Shown here: piece by piece, positions 17,767 through 26,783 of the stretch
Position numbering within the stretch: position 1 is the stretch's first letter
Layout: each line of letters begins with the position of its first letter
Source of the DNA: Candidatus Sulfopaludibacter sp. SbA3
GTDB lineage: Bacteria > Acidobacteriota > Terriglobia > Bryobacterales > Bryobacteraceae
Assembly (NCBI GenBank): GCA_945893365.1
Contig: CAMDED010000050.1
Span: 1-47,414, forward strand
Length of the DNA: 47,414 nucleotides
Reading direction: 5' to 3'
Translations under genes and position numbers: made by a program
The notes under the pieces: model-generated
What the model saw: only the letters and a program-made list of their open reading frames with translations
What the model was told of the DNA's origin: nothing
The model's database searches: none

Positions 17767-20700
17767 ATGCTCACTCTTCATGGTCGAGTACACCTGATTC
17801 TGCTCGCCTCCGCGTCGTTGCCGCTCGGCGCGCAAAACCTGGCTGAAATTACCGGAGCGGTCTCCGACGCCTCGGGCGCAGTGATGGCCGGCGCAGCCGT
17901 AACCGCCGTGAGCGCCGCAACCAACCAGGTCCGCAGCGCCACCACCAACGAAACCGGCATCTATTCCCTGCCTTATCTGGTGCCGGGCGCCTACGACCTG
18001 CGTGTCGAGAGTTCCGGATTCAAGACCGCTACCCGTAAGGGCGTTGAGATCCAGGTCGGCTCCGTCGCCCGCATCGACTTCAAACTCGAAGTCGGCGACG
18101 TCACCCAGCAGGTAGAAGTCACCGGCGGAGCTCCGCTGCTGAATACAGAGACGGCCGCGCTCGGCACCGTCATCGAGAACCGCCGCATCGTGGACCTTCC
18201 GCTAAACGGGCGCAACTACCTGCAACTGGTCACGCTGAGCCCGAACGTCACCACCGAGGGCGGCGCGGGAGGGGCGGGAGGCTTGCAGGGCGGGGCGCGC
18301 AGCGGCACTTCTCTCTCGATCGCCGGCCAGCGGCTCGAATATAACCGCTACACTCTCGACGGCGTCGAAAACACCGATCCCAATTTCAACTCCTATATCA
18401 TTCAGCCCTCCATCGACGCTCTTCAGGAATTCAAAGTTCAAACCGGCATCTACTCGGCCGAGTTCGGCCGCGGCGCGTCTCAGATCAACGTGACCACCAA
18501 ATCCGGCACGAACCGGTATCACGGCGCGGCGTTCGAATTCCTCCGCAACTCCTCTCTCGACGCCCGCCAGTGGCTGCAATCGCAAGGCCAAAAGAACCCG
18601 TTCCGCCGCAACCAGTACGGCTTCACAGTCGGCGGCCCGGTCCGGATTCCCAAGCTCTTCAATGGGAAGGACCGGCTCTTCTTCCTCTCGAATTTCGAGC
18701 AGAACCGGGATCGCACCACCTCGCAGGCGAGAGCCAACGTCCCAAACGACGCCATGCGCGACGGTGATTTCTCGGGACAGGCGCGAGCCATTTTCGATCC
18801 GCTATCCCGCACCTTTAATGCGGCCGGAGTGGCTGTCGGCGCGACGGCGTTCGCCGGAAACGCGGTCCCGCGCTCGCGGTTGAATCCGGTATCGATCCGC
18901 CTGCTCGAGTTCTATCCGGCGGCGACGGTTCCGGGCAACAACCTGGTAAGCAATTTCTCCCGCAACGCCAAATCGTCCCTCGACAACAGCCAGTTCAACC
19001 AGCGCGTCGACTGGATCGAGAACGGCAAGTCGAGCTGGTACGGACGCTTCAGTTGGGGCGACGATCTGCAATTGTCGAGCGGCGCAATCCTCAGCGACTC
19101 GACGCAGACTGCCACCACCGTCCGGCAGGCGATGGTGTCGAACACGCGGATACTCACGCAGTCCACCGTGAACGAAGCCCGCTTCGCATGGAATGAGTTC
19201 TTCAACGACCTCGTCGGATATTACGCAAACACGCGGGACGTCGAGGCGGAGCTCAAGATTCCGGGCTTGTTCGCGGCCAGCCCGCTAGCCTACGGAGTTC
19301 CGGCCATCGGCCTCGGAGGCGGCGTCGCGGGCTTTGGCGGAGTCACGCCGTGGGTCACGCGCAACCACACGTTCCAACTCATGGACAACTTGTCCATAAT
19401 CCGCGGCCGGCACTCCATCAAAATGGGAGGCGAAGTCCGGCGCGACCGCTATAACCAGTTCGGCAACCAGAAGGCTACCGGCGAGTTTCTCTTCGACGGC
19501 CAGGCCACCTTCAATCCCGCCAGCCGTGGAACTACCGGTTTTATCTTCGCCGACTTCATGCTCGGCGAGACGTCCTCGGCCGCGCGCGTGGTGGCGATGG
19601 CGAACGGCATGCTGCGCCGCAGCTCGTACTATGCCTATATTCAGGACGATTGGAAAGTCACGAGCAAGCTGACCGTGAACGTCGGCTTGCGCTACGAAAA
19701 CCCGCGCCCGTGGTACGACAAGTACCGCGGCATCATGAACGTGAAATTGTTCGACCCCGGCGTCGGCCCGAACGGCTTCCTCCCGGGCTCGAAGCTCCCG
19801 ATCATCACGCGGCCGGGCGACGGCGATTTCTATCAGGGTCTGAACTTCCATTTCGCGGACGGACAATTAACCCAGGCAGGCGACCAGTTCATGGGCCGGA
19901 GCACGGTGAACCCGGATAACAACAACTTCGCCCCGAGGCTCGGTATTTCCTATAGCCCGACCGGCCGCTGGACGTTCCGCCTGGGCGCCGGTCTCTTCTA
20001 CGTCCAGGATGCGGGCAACCCCGTGTTCGATATGGCCCGGAACCAGGGCGGACGCGATCTGTTCATCACCAACATCGAGCAGCGCAACGCGAGCATGAGC
20101 GACCCGTGGGCAGCCGAGCGCGCCAGCGCGTCATGCACCGGCTGGGCCGGCACATGTCTTGTCGGACCGCAGATTCTCGCCAACATTCAAGGCGCGCGCA
20201 CGCCCTACGTCACCCAGTGGCTGTTCAACATCCAGCGTGAGCTGACACAGAATCTCGTCCTCGAGGTTGGGTATCAGGGAAACGAAGGACATAAGCTGCC
20301 CAGGTTCCGGATCTTCAACCAGCCGATATTGAAGACCGGCCCAACCGATACACGTACGGTTGCACAGCGTACGCCGTGGCCGGCGTACGGCCGCCTCCAG
20401 GAAGTCGACGGCCTGGATAACTCGAATTACCACGCCGCGAGCGGGAAGCTGACGCAGCGGTTCCACAAGGGCATGACGTACATGATCGGGTTTACGTGGT
20501 CGAAGGCCATTGATGGCGGCAGCGCCATTCGCACGAACTCGGGCGACACGCTTTGGCCGGTGAACGCCTACAATCTCAGAGCCGAGAGGGGGCCGTCACA
20601 GTTCAACGTGGGCCGTCGCTTCGTCGCCTCCTACGTTTGGGAGCTGCCGTTCGGAACGGGCAAGCCGTTCGCGGATCAGGGTGTACTCGCGAAGATCGCC

Positions 20701-21150
20701 GGGGGCTGGCAGCTCGGCGGCATCGTGACTCTGGCCGATGGCGCGCCCGTCAACGTGGCGCAACTGGGAGATACGGCGGCGCTCAATACCCTGGGCAACC
20801 AGCCGGATGCGACGGGCATCAGCCCGATACCCGCGAACCGGTCCGCAGCTCAGTTCTGGAACATCGCGGCAATCAACGTGACCAGCCCGGAGTTAAGCTT
20901 CCGGACGGGCAACATGGGCAGAAATACTCTGGTAAGGCCCGGAACCCGCTCGGGGGATCTATCGCTCGCCCGGAACGTTGCGATACACGAAAGCCACACC
21001 CTCAACTTCCGGTTTGAGGCGTTCAATGCCGCCAATCATCCGAACTGGAACGCGCCAAACTCCGACGCCAGAAGCCCCGCGACGTTCGGCGTGATCACCT
21101 CGGCGAGGACGATGCGGCAGTTGCAGTTCGCTCTGAAATACATATTCTAA
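17767..21150 (+). CDS. Oar-like TonB-dependent outer-membrane receptor
   Basis: 1127 residues from the ATG at 17767, chosen because it opens a signal peptide (HLILLASASLPLGAQ) and has GGAAAGGGG upstream. Residues about 28-110 are a carboxypeptidase-regulatory-like beta domain (ITGAVSDASGAVMAGAAVTA). The plug follows: APLLNTETAALGTVIENRR, VDLPLNGRNYLQLVTLSPNV and a SIDALQEFKVQTGIYSAEFG segment. The rest is the 22-strand barrel, ending in LQFALKYIF with the C-terminal aromatic typical of outer-membrane proteins. This large family is greatly expanded in Acidobacteriota and is thought to take up oligosaccharides or other large substrates using TonB. It is the first gene of an operon with DUF1080 and RraA-like genes. 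Confidence 0.93.
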   Translation: MLTLHGRVHLILLASASLPLGAQNLAEITGAVSDASGAVMAGAAVTAVSAATNQVRSATTNETGIYSLPYLVPGAYDLRVESSGFKTATRKGVEIQVGSVARIDFKLEVGDVTQQVEVTGGAPLLNTETAALGTVIENRRIVDLPLNGRNYLQLVTLSPNVTTEGGAGGAGGLQGGARSGTSLSIAGQRLEYNRYTLDGVENTDPNFNSYIIQPSIDALQEFKVQTGIYSAEFGRGASQINVTTKSGTNRYHGAAFEFLRNSSLDARQWLQSQGQKNPFRRNQYGFTVGGPVRIPKLFNGKDRLFFLSNFEQNRDRTTSQARANVPNDAMRDGDFSGQARAIFDPLSRTFNAAGVAVGATAFAGNAVPRSRLNPVSIRLLEFYPAATVPGNNLVSNFSRNAKSSLDNSQFNQRVDWIENGKSSWYGRFSWGDDLQLSSGAILSDSTQTATTVRQAMVSNTRILTQSTVNEARFAWNEFFNDLVGYYANTRDVEAELKIPGLFAASPLAYGVPAIGLGGGVAGFGGVTPWVTRNHTFQLMDNLSIIRGRHSIKMGGEVRRDRYNQFGNQKATGEFLFDGQATFNPASRGTTGFIFADFMLGETSSAARVVAMANGMLRRSSYYAYIQDDWKVTSKLTVNVGLRYENPRPWYDKYRGIMNVKLFDPGVGPNGFLPGSKLPIITRPGDGDFYQGLNFHFADGQLTQAGDQFMGRSTVNPDNNNFAPRLGISYSPTGRWTFRLGAGLFYVQDAGNPVFDMARNQGGRDLFITNIEQRNASMSDPWAAERASASCTGWAGTCLVGPQILANIQGARTPYVTQWLFNIQRELTQNLVLEVGYQGNEGHKLPRFRIFNQPILKTGPTDTRTVAQRTPWPAYGRLQEVDGLDNSNYHAASGKLTQRFHKGMTYMIGFTWSKAIDGGSAIRTNSGDTLWPVNAYNLRAERGPSQFNVGRRFVASYVWELPFGTGKPFADQGVLAKIAGGWQLGGIVTLADGAPVNVAQLGDTAALNTLGNQPDATGISPIPANRSAAQFWNIAAINVTSPELSFRTGNMGRNTLVRPGTRSGDLSLARNVAIHESHTLNFRFEAFNAANHPNWNAPNSDARSPATFGVITSARTMRQLQFALKYIF

Positions 21151-21168
21151 AGGGAGAGGAAATTCGAC

Positions 21169-21774
21169 ATGCGACTTGCGGCTGCCGCGGTAGCGATGGG
21201 AGTGCTGGCGGGCCTGGCTCACGCCCAGGACCGGCCGAACGGTTTGACCGGCAAGGAGAAAAGCGAAGGCTGGATTCTCTTGTTCGACGGCAAGAGCCTG
21301 AACGGCTGGGAGCCGCACGCGGGTGGCGACTTCAAGGTTGAAAACGGAGCGATCTCCTGCCCGGGAACGACCGCGGGTTGGATCGGCACGTCACAGACAT
21401 TTTCGAACTACGTTCTGAAGCTGGAGTTCCGCGGCGCGGCCAAAGTGAACAGCGGCGTCTTCCTGCGGTCGGAGAAAGAAGGGCAGCCGCACATCACTGG
21501 ATATGAGCTGCAGATCTGGGATTACCAGCCCGCCGGTTACAACACGGGAAGCCTCGTCGGCTCGGCCAAAGCGCCCGAGACGAAAATTCTCGCCGATCAA
21601 TGGAACCGCTATGAAATCACGGCCGAGGGCGACCGCTTCGTTATTGCGCTGAACGGTAAGCCGCTGCTCGACGCGCGCGATTCCAAGCACGCCGCCGGTG
21701 TGATCGGCTTTCAGTGCCAGAAGGACAACCCGATCCAGTTCCGCTCGATCAAGGTACGTCCAATCAAGAAGTAA
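21169..21774 (+). CDS. Exported DUF1080 (3-keto-disaccharide hydrolase-like) protein
   Basis: 201 residues. The signal peptide is AAAAVAMGVLAGLAHAQ. The mature part is a concanavalin-like sandwich with the DUF1080 hallmarks ILLFDGKSLNGWE, FKVENGAISCPG, SGVFLRSEKEG and YELQIWD, ending QFRSIKVRPI. Some DUF1080 members hydrolyse 3-keto-glycosides; the activity here is inferred from family only. The start has GGGAGAGG about 9-16 bases upstream. It lies 18 bases after the TonB receptor, and the shared location suggests substrate breakdown linked to receptor uptake. Confidence 0.9.
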   Translation: MRLAAAAVAMGVLAGLAHAQDRPNGLTGKEKSEGWILLFDGKSLNGWEPHAGGDFKVENGAISCPGTTAGWIGTSQTFSNYVLKLEFRGAAKVNSGVFLRSEKEGQPHITGYELQIWDYQPAGYNTGSLVGSAKAPETKILADQWNRYEITAEGDRFVIALNGKPLLDARDSKHAAGVIGFQCQKDNPIQFRSIKVRPIKK

Positions 21775-21802
21775 AATGGTCGTCGGGATAATCAGGAGAC
21801 TT

Positions 21803-22765
21803 ATGTTCAAGAAACGGCTTGCAGGGACGTTCGCGGGACTCGCCGCGGTCCTAACAATCGCGCCGCCCGTGCATGGGCAGATCGTCACGCTTTCAAGGGA
21901 GCAGATGATCAAGTATACGGCGCAGAACCCATATGAGCGCTTCCCGGATGGAAGGCCAAAGGTGCCGGATGCGCTGCTTGAGAAAGTCAAGGGGATGTCG
22001 GCGGAAGAGGTGATCGCGATTGCCCGCCGCGGATTTCCGAACCAATACGCGGACGGCTTCCGCATCCTCAGTCCGGGCAAGCCCATGGTGGGGCGCGCGA
22101 TGACGCTGCAGCTTATGCCGAGCCGGCCGGATGTCGGGGACGTCGATCAGGCGGAGCGAAGGGCGAAGGGCCAGGGACGGCTTTCCCATCAGACCGCGCT
22201 CGACATGCTTCAGTTGAACGACGTGTTCGTGGTGGACGCTTTCGGGAACTTGAACGCGGGCGGCATCGTAGGCGACAACCTCGCTTACTATGTCTGGAAG
22301 ACCACCAAGGCCGGCTTCGTCATCGATGGCGCGATCCGCGACCTTACCGGCATCGCTACCTTCGGCATGGGCGGATATTACCGCGGCGCAGTGCCCCCCG
22401 CGATCAATAACGTCATGGTGACCGGGATCAACGTTCCGGTCCGCATCGGCCACACCACCGTGCTGCCGGGCGACGTCGTGCTGGGCGATCGCGAAGGCGT
22501 GTACTTCATTCCGCCGCATCTGGTGCAGGAAATACTCGACGAAGCGGAGATCACGCACGTTCACGATGAATGGACGAAAAGGAAGTTCGACGAGGGCAAA
22601 TACAAATCGAGCGAGATCTACGGACGTCCGTCGGATCCGGCACTCATTAAAGAGTACGAAGCCTATCTAAAACAGAAGATCGGTCCGGCGGCGTACGAAG
22701 GGTACCAGAGGAGGAGCCAGCAGCAGCGCCCGCCGCAGGGCCCGCCGCAGGGCCGACCACGCTAA
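21803..22765 (+). CDS. Exported RraA-like (demethylmenaquinone methyltransferase fold) protein
   Basis: 320 residues. I chose the ATG at 21803, preceded by CAGGAG at 6 bases, over the in-frame ATG at 21776. A signal peptide follows (residues about 1-26, to PPVHG). The RraA fold spans about residues 70-250: RAMTLQLMPSRPD, NLNAGGIVGDNLAYYVW, GFVIDGAIRDLTGI and VLPGDVVLGDREGVYFIP, including the G-DG-RD core seen in class II aldolase/decarboxylase members. The C terminus has a proline/glutamine repeat (PPQGPPQGRPR). RraA relatives are usually cytoplasmic, so export is notable; a lyase or aldolase role on products of the neighbouring DUF1080 protein is speculative. Confidence 0.87.
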   Translation: MFKKRLAGTFAGLAAVLTIAPPVHGQIVTLSREQMIKYTAQNPYERFPDGRPKVPDALLEKVKGMSAEEVIAIARRGFPNQYADGFRILSPGKPMVGRAMTLQLMPSRPDVGDVDQAERRAKGQGRLSHQTALDMLQLNDVFVVDAFGNLNAGGIVGDNLAYYVWKTTKAGFVIDGAIRDLTGIATFGMGGYYRGAVPPAINNVMVTGINVPVRIGHTTVLPGDVVLGDREGVYFIPPHLVQEILDEAEITHVHDEWTKRKFDEGKYKSSEIYGRPSDPALIKEYEAYLKQKIGPAAYEGYQRRSQQQRPPQGPPQGRPR

Positions 22766-23193
22766 GGCCGGCCGCAATAGTGAGTGTGGTTCCGGGAGCG
22801 GCGGCCGAGGCTCCCAAGCCGAAGTGAATCAACCGGCAGCCATTGAACATGCCCGATCGCACGGCGGCGCGCCGGGTAGTTTCGAGCGCGGCGTGAAAGA
22901 CGCACAAAGCGTTCGCCGGCTACATCGGGGACGACATGCGCCGCAGGCGCGTGGGATCGACGATCTTGAGGTCTTCGCCGGCGGGCCCCGCGCGAGGACA
23001 CCAATGGCCGGCAAAAGCGGGTGATGGATTAGGTTCCGGCGGTCCAGCGAGCCACCGCGATCCCCGCCGATAGCGTCGCCGTCATGGAAACCGATCGCGG
23101 CAAGAGCTATAATTCGATCGGCTTGCAGGGAGCGGCCTTGAGGGGGCGCGATACGGCCTGCGATCTCGTCCCATGGAAATTGCAGTGCGTTCC
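22766..23193. other. Gene-free stretch between convergent operons
   Basis: No supported gene. The minus strand from about 23050 to 22930 reads ...AGEDLKIVDPTRLRRMSSPM then stop, which has the texture of a coding C terminus and may be a decayed gene end, but I cannot place it in a family. A TATAAT at 23108-23113 has no matching -35 and no gene after it. No terminator is clear for either neighbour. Confidence 0.35.
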
Positions 23194-23919
23194 CTACTTG
23201 AAGCTGAAGCTTTCACCCAGGTAGACGCGTTTCACCTCGGCGTCCCGGCCAAGGGCCTCGGGACTGCCCGCGCGGAAAATCCTGCCACTATTGATAATGT
23301 AGGCGCGATCGGTCACGGCCAGCGTCTCGCGCACGTTGTGGTCGGTGACGAGAATACCGATGCCGGAGCGTTTGAGGTCGAAGATAATGCGCTGGATTTC
23401 GAGCACCTGAATCGGGTCGATACCGGAAAACGGTTCATCGAGCAGCAGGAAATTCGGATTGATCACAAGCGAGCGCGCGATTTCGACGCGGCGCCGCTCG
23501 CCTCCCGAGAGCATATAACCCTTGCTGAGCCGGACCGTATCGAGTCCGAGTTTTTCAAGCAGGCTTTCCAGGCGATTCCGGCGCTCGCGGCCGCTAATAC
23601 CAAGCGTTTCGAGAATTGCCAGAAGATTTCCCTCCACGGTCAGCTTGCGGAAGACGGACGGCTCCTGCGGCAAGTAGCTGATTCCGCGGCGCGCGCGCTG
23701 GTACATCGGCAGGGGAGTGATGTCCTCGTTGTCGAGCAGAACCGTGCCGGAATCGGGCGGAATTAAGCCCACAATCATGTAAAAAGACGTCGTTTTTCCC
23801 GCGCCATTAGGTCCGAGCAGGCCGACGACTTCGCCCTCCTCGACGTGGACCGAGACGTCGTCCACCACTTTACGTCCGCGATATGTTTTGGAGATTTCCC
23901 GCGTCTCGAGTTTTCGCAT
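23194..23919 (-). CDS. lptB: LPS transport ABC ATPase LptB
   Basis: 241 residues. Walker [10 protein letters not shown] (about 36-44), Q-loop [15 protein letters not shown], signature [15 protein letters not shown], Walker [15 protein letters not shown] and the H-loop [10 protein letters not shown] are all intact. The segment [20 protein letters not shown] is characteristic of LptB rather than branched-chain amino-acid ATPases. With LptF/LptG (not in this window) it drives LPS from the inner membrane across the periplasm. It lies 23 bases after the LptC/LptA-like fusion gene and must be cotranscribed with it. Confidence 0.96.
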   Translation of the reverse strand: MRKLETREISKTYRGRKVVDDVSVHVEEGEVVGLLGPNGAGKTTSFYMIVGLIPPDSGTVLLDNEDITPLPMYQRARRGISYLPQEPSVFRKLTVEGNLLAILETLGISGRERRNRLESLLEKLGLDTVRLSKGYMLSGGERRRVEIARSLVINPNFLLLDEPFSGIDPIQVLEIQRIIFDLKRSGIGILVTDHNVRETLAVTDRAYIINSGRIFRAGSPEALGRDAEVKRVYLGESFSFK

Positions 23920-23942
23920 GTCTTCCGGTGGCTGAGGGGCGT

Positions 23943-26174
23943 CTATTTCCTTCGAAGCAGCTTGCTGTTTGCGCGTTGTTCGGGGAGACCGTTTACAAGC
24001 AGCCTATCATCGCCTGAAAACCAGGTCAATTCCGTTCCGCGGGTGCGGCCTCGCAGACTGTCGACCAGAGTGGGGTCGCCGCCTCTCAGAATCACTTTTT
24101 CTTCGTCCACGTAATATTCCGCGTGCTCGCTCGTGCCTTTGCGGGCGCGGCCGGGCGCTTCCTGATCGATCACGACTCCGGTGTCCGCAAACGCTTTTTC
24201 GAGACGCGATTCCGAATCGGCTTCGGCGAGATACGCTCGAATACTCGCGGCTTTCACTTGAATTCCGGGCGAATTCAGAACTGCGCCGCCGCTATAATGC
24301 GCCAGCCGCGCGGCGTCCGTGTACGTCATTTCCCCGGCGCGGACGGTTGTAAAACTCCTGGTCTTGGCCCCTGCTCTGTTGTCCTCAAGTTCGGTGAACA
24401 CGCGGCGGTGGGCGGCAAGACGGCGATTCTTCCGGTCTACTTCCACCTCGTCGGCCTTGATGCGGTTCCCTCCCTGCCATAAGACAGCGTTGCCGATGTA
24501 GTGAATGAGCGTGTTGTTCTCCCGCGACGTCATGCGGTCGGCGGTCGCCTGGACTGGCTCTTCGCCATCCAGCAAGCCGGCGGCCTTCCCGCCATCGGGC
24601 TTGCCCGGCTTCTCGGGCGACCGGCTGGATGCGACGTGCCCGCGGGCGTCGAAATTTCCGGTTCGTTGATCGAGCAGGATCAGATCGGCGGCGGTGGATC
24701 CGGCATCATCCCACATTCGCGCGGCGTTCTCGAGCGTAATTCGGTTCGCGCCCGATTCAAGGAGGCCGCGCCCGGCTTTCGCTCTTCTTGCGCCTTCCCG
24801 ATAAGTGAAGTTTTCGCGCTGCTCCATGCGCTGAATCTGGCCGGATGCGTCGAAACTCGCGTCGAGATGAACGCTGGACGTGGAGGATTCGGACGGCTGG
24901 GGCCGGCCCGCCGGCGCGGGAGGCGGAAACGTCCGCGTCACCACATTGACCGAACGGAAGGACTGAATGCGGTTACCGGGTCCGTAGGCGATCCACATCT
25001 TGTCTCCATCCAGTTCGCGGCGCGGCTGATCCGCGCGGCTGGGCAGAAACTCGAGCCGTCCCTTCGACTCGGTTTCGACGGATTCGATCTCCTTCCCCCC
25101 CGGCCGCATTTTCAGCGAGACCACCTCGCTTTTCAGGATTCGCGCGGGCGGCAGCGGCTGCGCGCCTAGCGGCTTCGATTCGATCACGCTACCGCCCGCC
25201 GCGTGAACGGTCTTCAGCGCGTTCGAGTCGTCGAAGGCAAGATCCACCCTGCGCGAACCGACCGTCGTCACCGCCGAATCCGAGCGTGAGGTCAGATGCG
25301 CATTCGGTTCTCCGGTGACGGACTCGACTTCACCCGACCCGGAGAATTCCACGAGCAGGCGGTCGGCGGAATACTCAACCGATCGCTTCGGCTCCGTGTC
25401 CGAGCCCTTCCCGTTCTTTGCATCGACGCGGCGCACGGCGCCGTCCTCAAGCGTCACGAGCGTCTCCGCGCCTTCGATGATGGACGCTTCCCTCGTGAGC
25501 CGCGCCCATGGAGTTAGAACGACGGCGGCGGCGGGCTCGCGGTAAAGCAATTCACCGGCTTCGATCTTCATCGGCTTGGCCCCGGGCTTCGGGCTCTTCC
25601 AGTTGAGCAGGACTTGGCTTAGCATGCGAAGTTCCCGGGTTGACGGATCGTAAGAGGCTCCGGTGGCCTTGCCGTTGCCGTTCTCGAAAACGAAGCTCGC
25701 GGCACGGTCGGTGGAGGCGCGGCCCGTCTTGCTGTCAAACGTGATGCCGGTGGATTGTATCGACACGAGCCGGTGTTTGGAAGCGCCCTCGGCGGGAACT
25801 CCGAGCGTTATCTCGACATCGCCATCGGAGTAAAGGACCCCCTCGGCCTGCCGGAATTCGGCGCGGGCGCTCGTGACGAGATCGAACTGATCCCCTTCCT
25901 TATGGAAGATGCGCAGGCGCACGCCCTCGAGTTCGAAACGCGAAGCATCCTTCAGTTGACGGAAGTTTTTGGCGCGAATGTCCACGATGGTGCGGCCGTC
26001 TTGCGACTTCGACCACTGCCAATCTTCGGCGGAACCGCTAAGTAAGGGGGAGAGGGCGTCTGGCGCGATGGGGGAGCTCGCGCGGATCACCCTCCTCTGG
26101 CTGAGGTAGGTGAAGGCGACGAAGCCCGCGATCGCGAGAATGGCTAATAAGAGAAGCGATCGCGCTCCGCGCAT
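23943..26174 (-). CDS. LptC/LptA (OstA)-like multidomain periplasmic protein
   Basis: 743 residues. Residues 1-30 form a signal anchor ([20 protein letters not shown]). Residues about 50-150 match Lpt[40 protein letters not shown]. Several OstA/LptA-type beta-jellyroll repeats follow, for example [36 protein letters not shown] at about 550-585 and [20 protein letters not shown] near 690. LptC and LptA are separate proteins of about 190 residues in Escherichia coli; here one chain seems to combine the membrane-anchored LptC and a long LptA-like bridge. The neighbouring lptB supports this. The middle part (300-500) is less clearly OstA. The start is supported by an extended -10 element just upstream. 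Confidence 0.85.
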   Translation of the reverse strand: MRGARSLLLLAILAIAGFVAFTYLSQRRVIRASSPIAPDALSPLLSGSAEDWQWSKSQDGRTIVDIRAKNFRQLKDASRFELEGVRLRIFHKEGDQFDLVTSARAEFRQAEGVLYSDGDVEITLGVPAEGASKHRLVSIQSTGITFDSKTGRASTDRAASFVFENGNGKATGASYDPSTRELRMLSQVLLNWKSPKPGAKPMKIEAGELLYREPAAAVVLTPWARLTREASIIEGAETLVTLEDGAVRRVDAKNGKGSDTEPKRSVEYSADRLLVEFSGSGEVESVTGEPNAHLTSRSDSAVTTVGSRRVDLAFDDSNALKTVHAAGGSVIESKPLGAQPLPPARILKSEVVSLKMRPGGKEIESVETESKGRLEFLPSRADQPRRELDGDKMWIAYGPGNRIQSFRSVNVVTRTFPPPAPAGRPQPSESSTSSVHLDASFDASGQIQRMEQRENFTYREGARRAKAGRGLLESGANRITLENAARMWDDAGSTAADLILLDQRTGNFDARGHVASSRSPEKPGKPDGGKAAGLLDGEEPVQATADRMTSRENNTLIHYIGNAVLWQGGNRIKADEVEVDRKNRRLAAHRRVFTELEDNRAGAKTRSFTTVRAGEMTYTDAARLAHYSGGAVLNSPGIQVKAASIRAYLAEADSESRLEKAFADTGVVIDQEAPGRARKGTSEHAEYYVDEEKVILRGGDPTLVDSLRGRTRGTELTWFSGDDRLLVNGLPEQRANSKLLRRK

Positions 26175-26183
26175 ACCTTAACC

Positions 26184-26192
26184 ACTATACCA
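26184..26192 (-). promoter_or_regulatory. Extended -10 promoter of the lptC/A-lptB operon
   Basis: On the minus strand TGGTATAGT (26192 to 26184) is a TGn-extended -10 box, 9 bases before the ATG at 26174. Transcription would begin only a few bases before the start codon, so the mRNA would be nearly leaderless. An AAGG lies between but is too close to the 5' end to work as a normal ribosome-binding site. No -35 hexamer is needed for an extended -10. Confidence 0.5.
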
Positions 26193-26263
26193 AGGCCCGC
26201 TTTTCCGATCCTTGGGGGCGGGGGCAATCGGACCGGTCAATCGGCCGCGCGCGAGTTGCGCTT

Positions 26264-26307
26264 GGCTCGCGGCGCCACGGCGCGCGCCGCACCGCGGAGC
26301 GCGAGCC
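26264..26307. repeat. Inverted repeat between divergent lptC/A and padR
   Basis: GGCTCGCG (26264-26271) and CGCGAGCC (26300-26307) are perfect 8-base complements around a 28-base GC-rich centre. It sits mid-way in the 246-base divergent intergenic region. It could be a hairpin or an operator; the distance between arms is too long for a simple dimer site. Confidence 0.35.
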
Positions 26308-26387
26308 GACTCCCGCCTCATGAGTAGATATTCTTTCGATCTACAGCCAATCGGCTTCCCGGAGGCCCGTGTTCTTAGGAGCGAGGC

Positions 26388-26415
26388 TTCACTAGAATGG
26401 CTTCTGAGGTAGAAT
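26388..26415 (+). promoter_or_regulatory. Promoter of padR with two TAGAAT repeats
   Basis: TTCACT (26388-26393), 16 bases, then TAGAAT (26410-26415) make a fair sigma-70-type promoter. The -10 lies only 5 bases before the ATG at 26421, so the transcript would be leaderless or nearly so. A second TAGAAT at 26393-26398 gives a direct repeat with a 17-base period, which might be a regulator site for autorepression by PadR. Confidence 0.5.
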
Positions 26416-26420
26416 AGGGT

Positions 26421-26783
26421 ATGGCCAGGAAGATCCGATCCGGCAACCGCGGCGATATGCTGCTGGGAACGCTCGACATGCTGATTCTCAAAACTCTGCT
26501 GCCTGGCCCAGCTCACGGACATACGATCGCCCACGCGATCGAGAGGACATCGGACGAGGTGCTCCAGGTCGAACACGGTTCGCTCTACCCCGCCCTTCAT
26601 CGTCTCGAGGACCAAGGTCTGATCGCGTCGTTCTGGGGAACGTCCGAGAATAATCGCAAGGCGAAATACTACCGCATGACGCCCGGCGGCAAGAAGCACT
26701 TGATGGTGGAGCGTAGCCGATGGCAGTCGCTCGTCGAAGCCGTCGCACGCGTGCTCGGACCGGTCACGGAGTTGCGCGAATGA
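26421..26783 (+). CDS. PadR-family transcriptional regulator
   Basis: 120 residues. The winged helix is visible: [22 protein letters not shown], then [23 protein letters not shown], the recognition segment of the PadR family, and a wing with [16 protein letters not shown]. PadR proteins are dimeric repressors that often answer to small molecules and control neighbouring export genes. The stop overlaps the ADOP permease start (ATGA), so the two genes are translationally coupled, a pair repeated many times in Acidobacteriota genomes. Confidence 0.93.
   Translation: MARKIRSGNRGDMLLGTLDMLILKTLLPGPAHGHTIAHAIERTSDEVLQVEHGSLYPALHRLEDQGLIASFWGTSENNRKAKYYRMTPGGKKHLMVERSRWQSLVEAVARVLGPVTELRE

Noticed and set aside
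22930-23050. Possible decayed gene end on the minus strand (AGEDLKIVDPTRLRRMSSPM)
   Set aside because: The texture is protein-like but I could not place it in a family and the frame has no plausible start; left as a note in the gene-free stretch.
23108-23113. TATAAT as a promoter
   Set aside because: No -35 at any reasonable spacing and no plus-strand gene follows; it would only transcribe antisense to lptB.
23194-23919. Branched-chain amino-acid ABC ATPase (LivF/LivG) instead of LptB
   Set aside because: The LptB-type segment around the Q-loop and the adjacent LptC/A-like gene decide for LptB.
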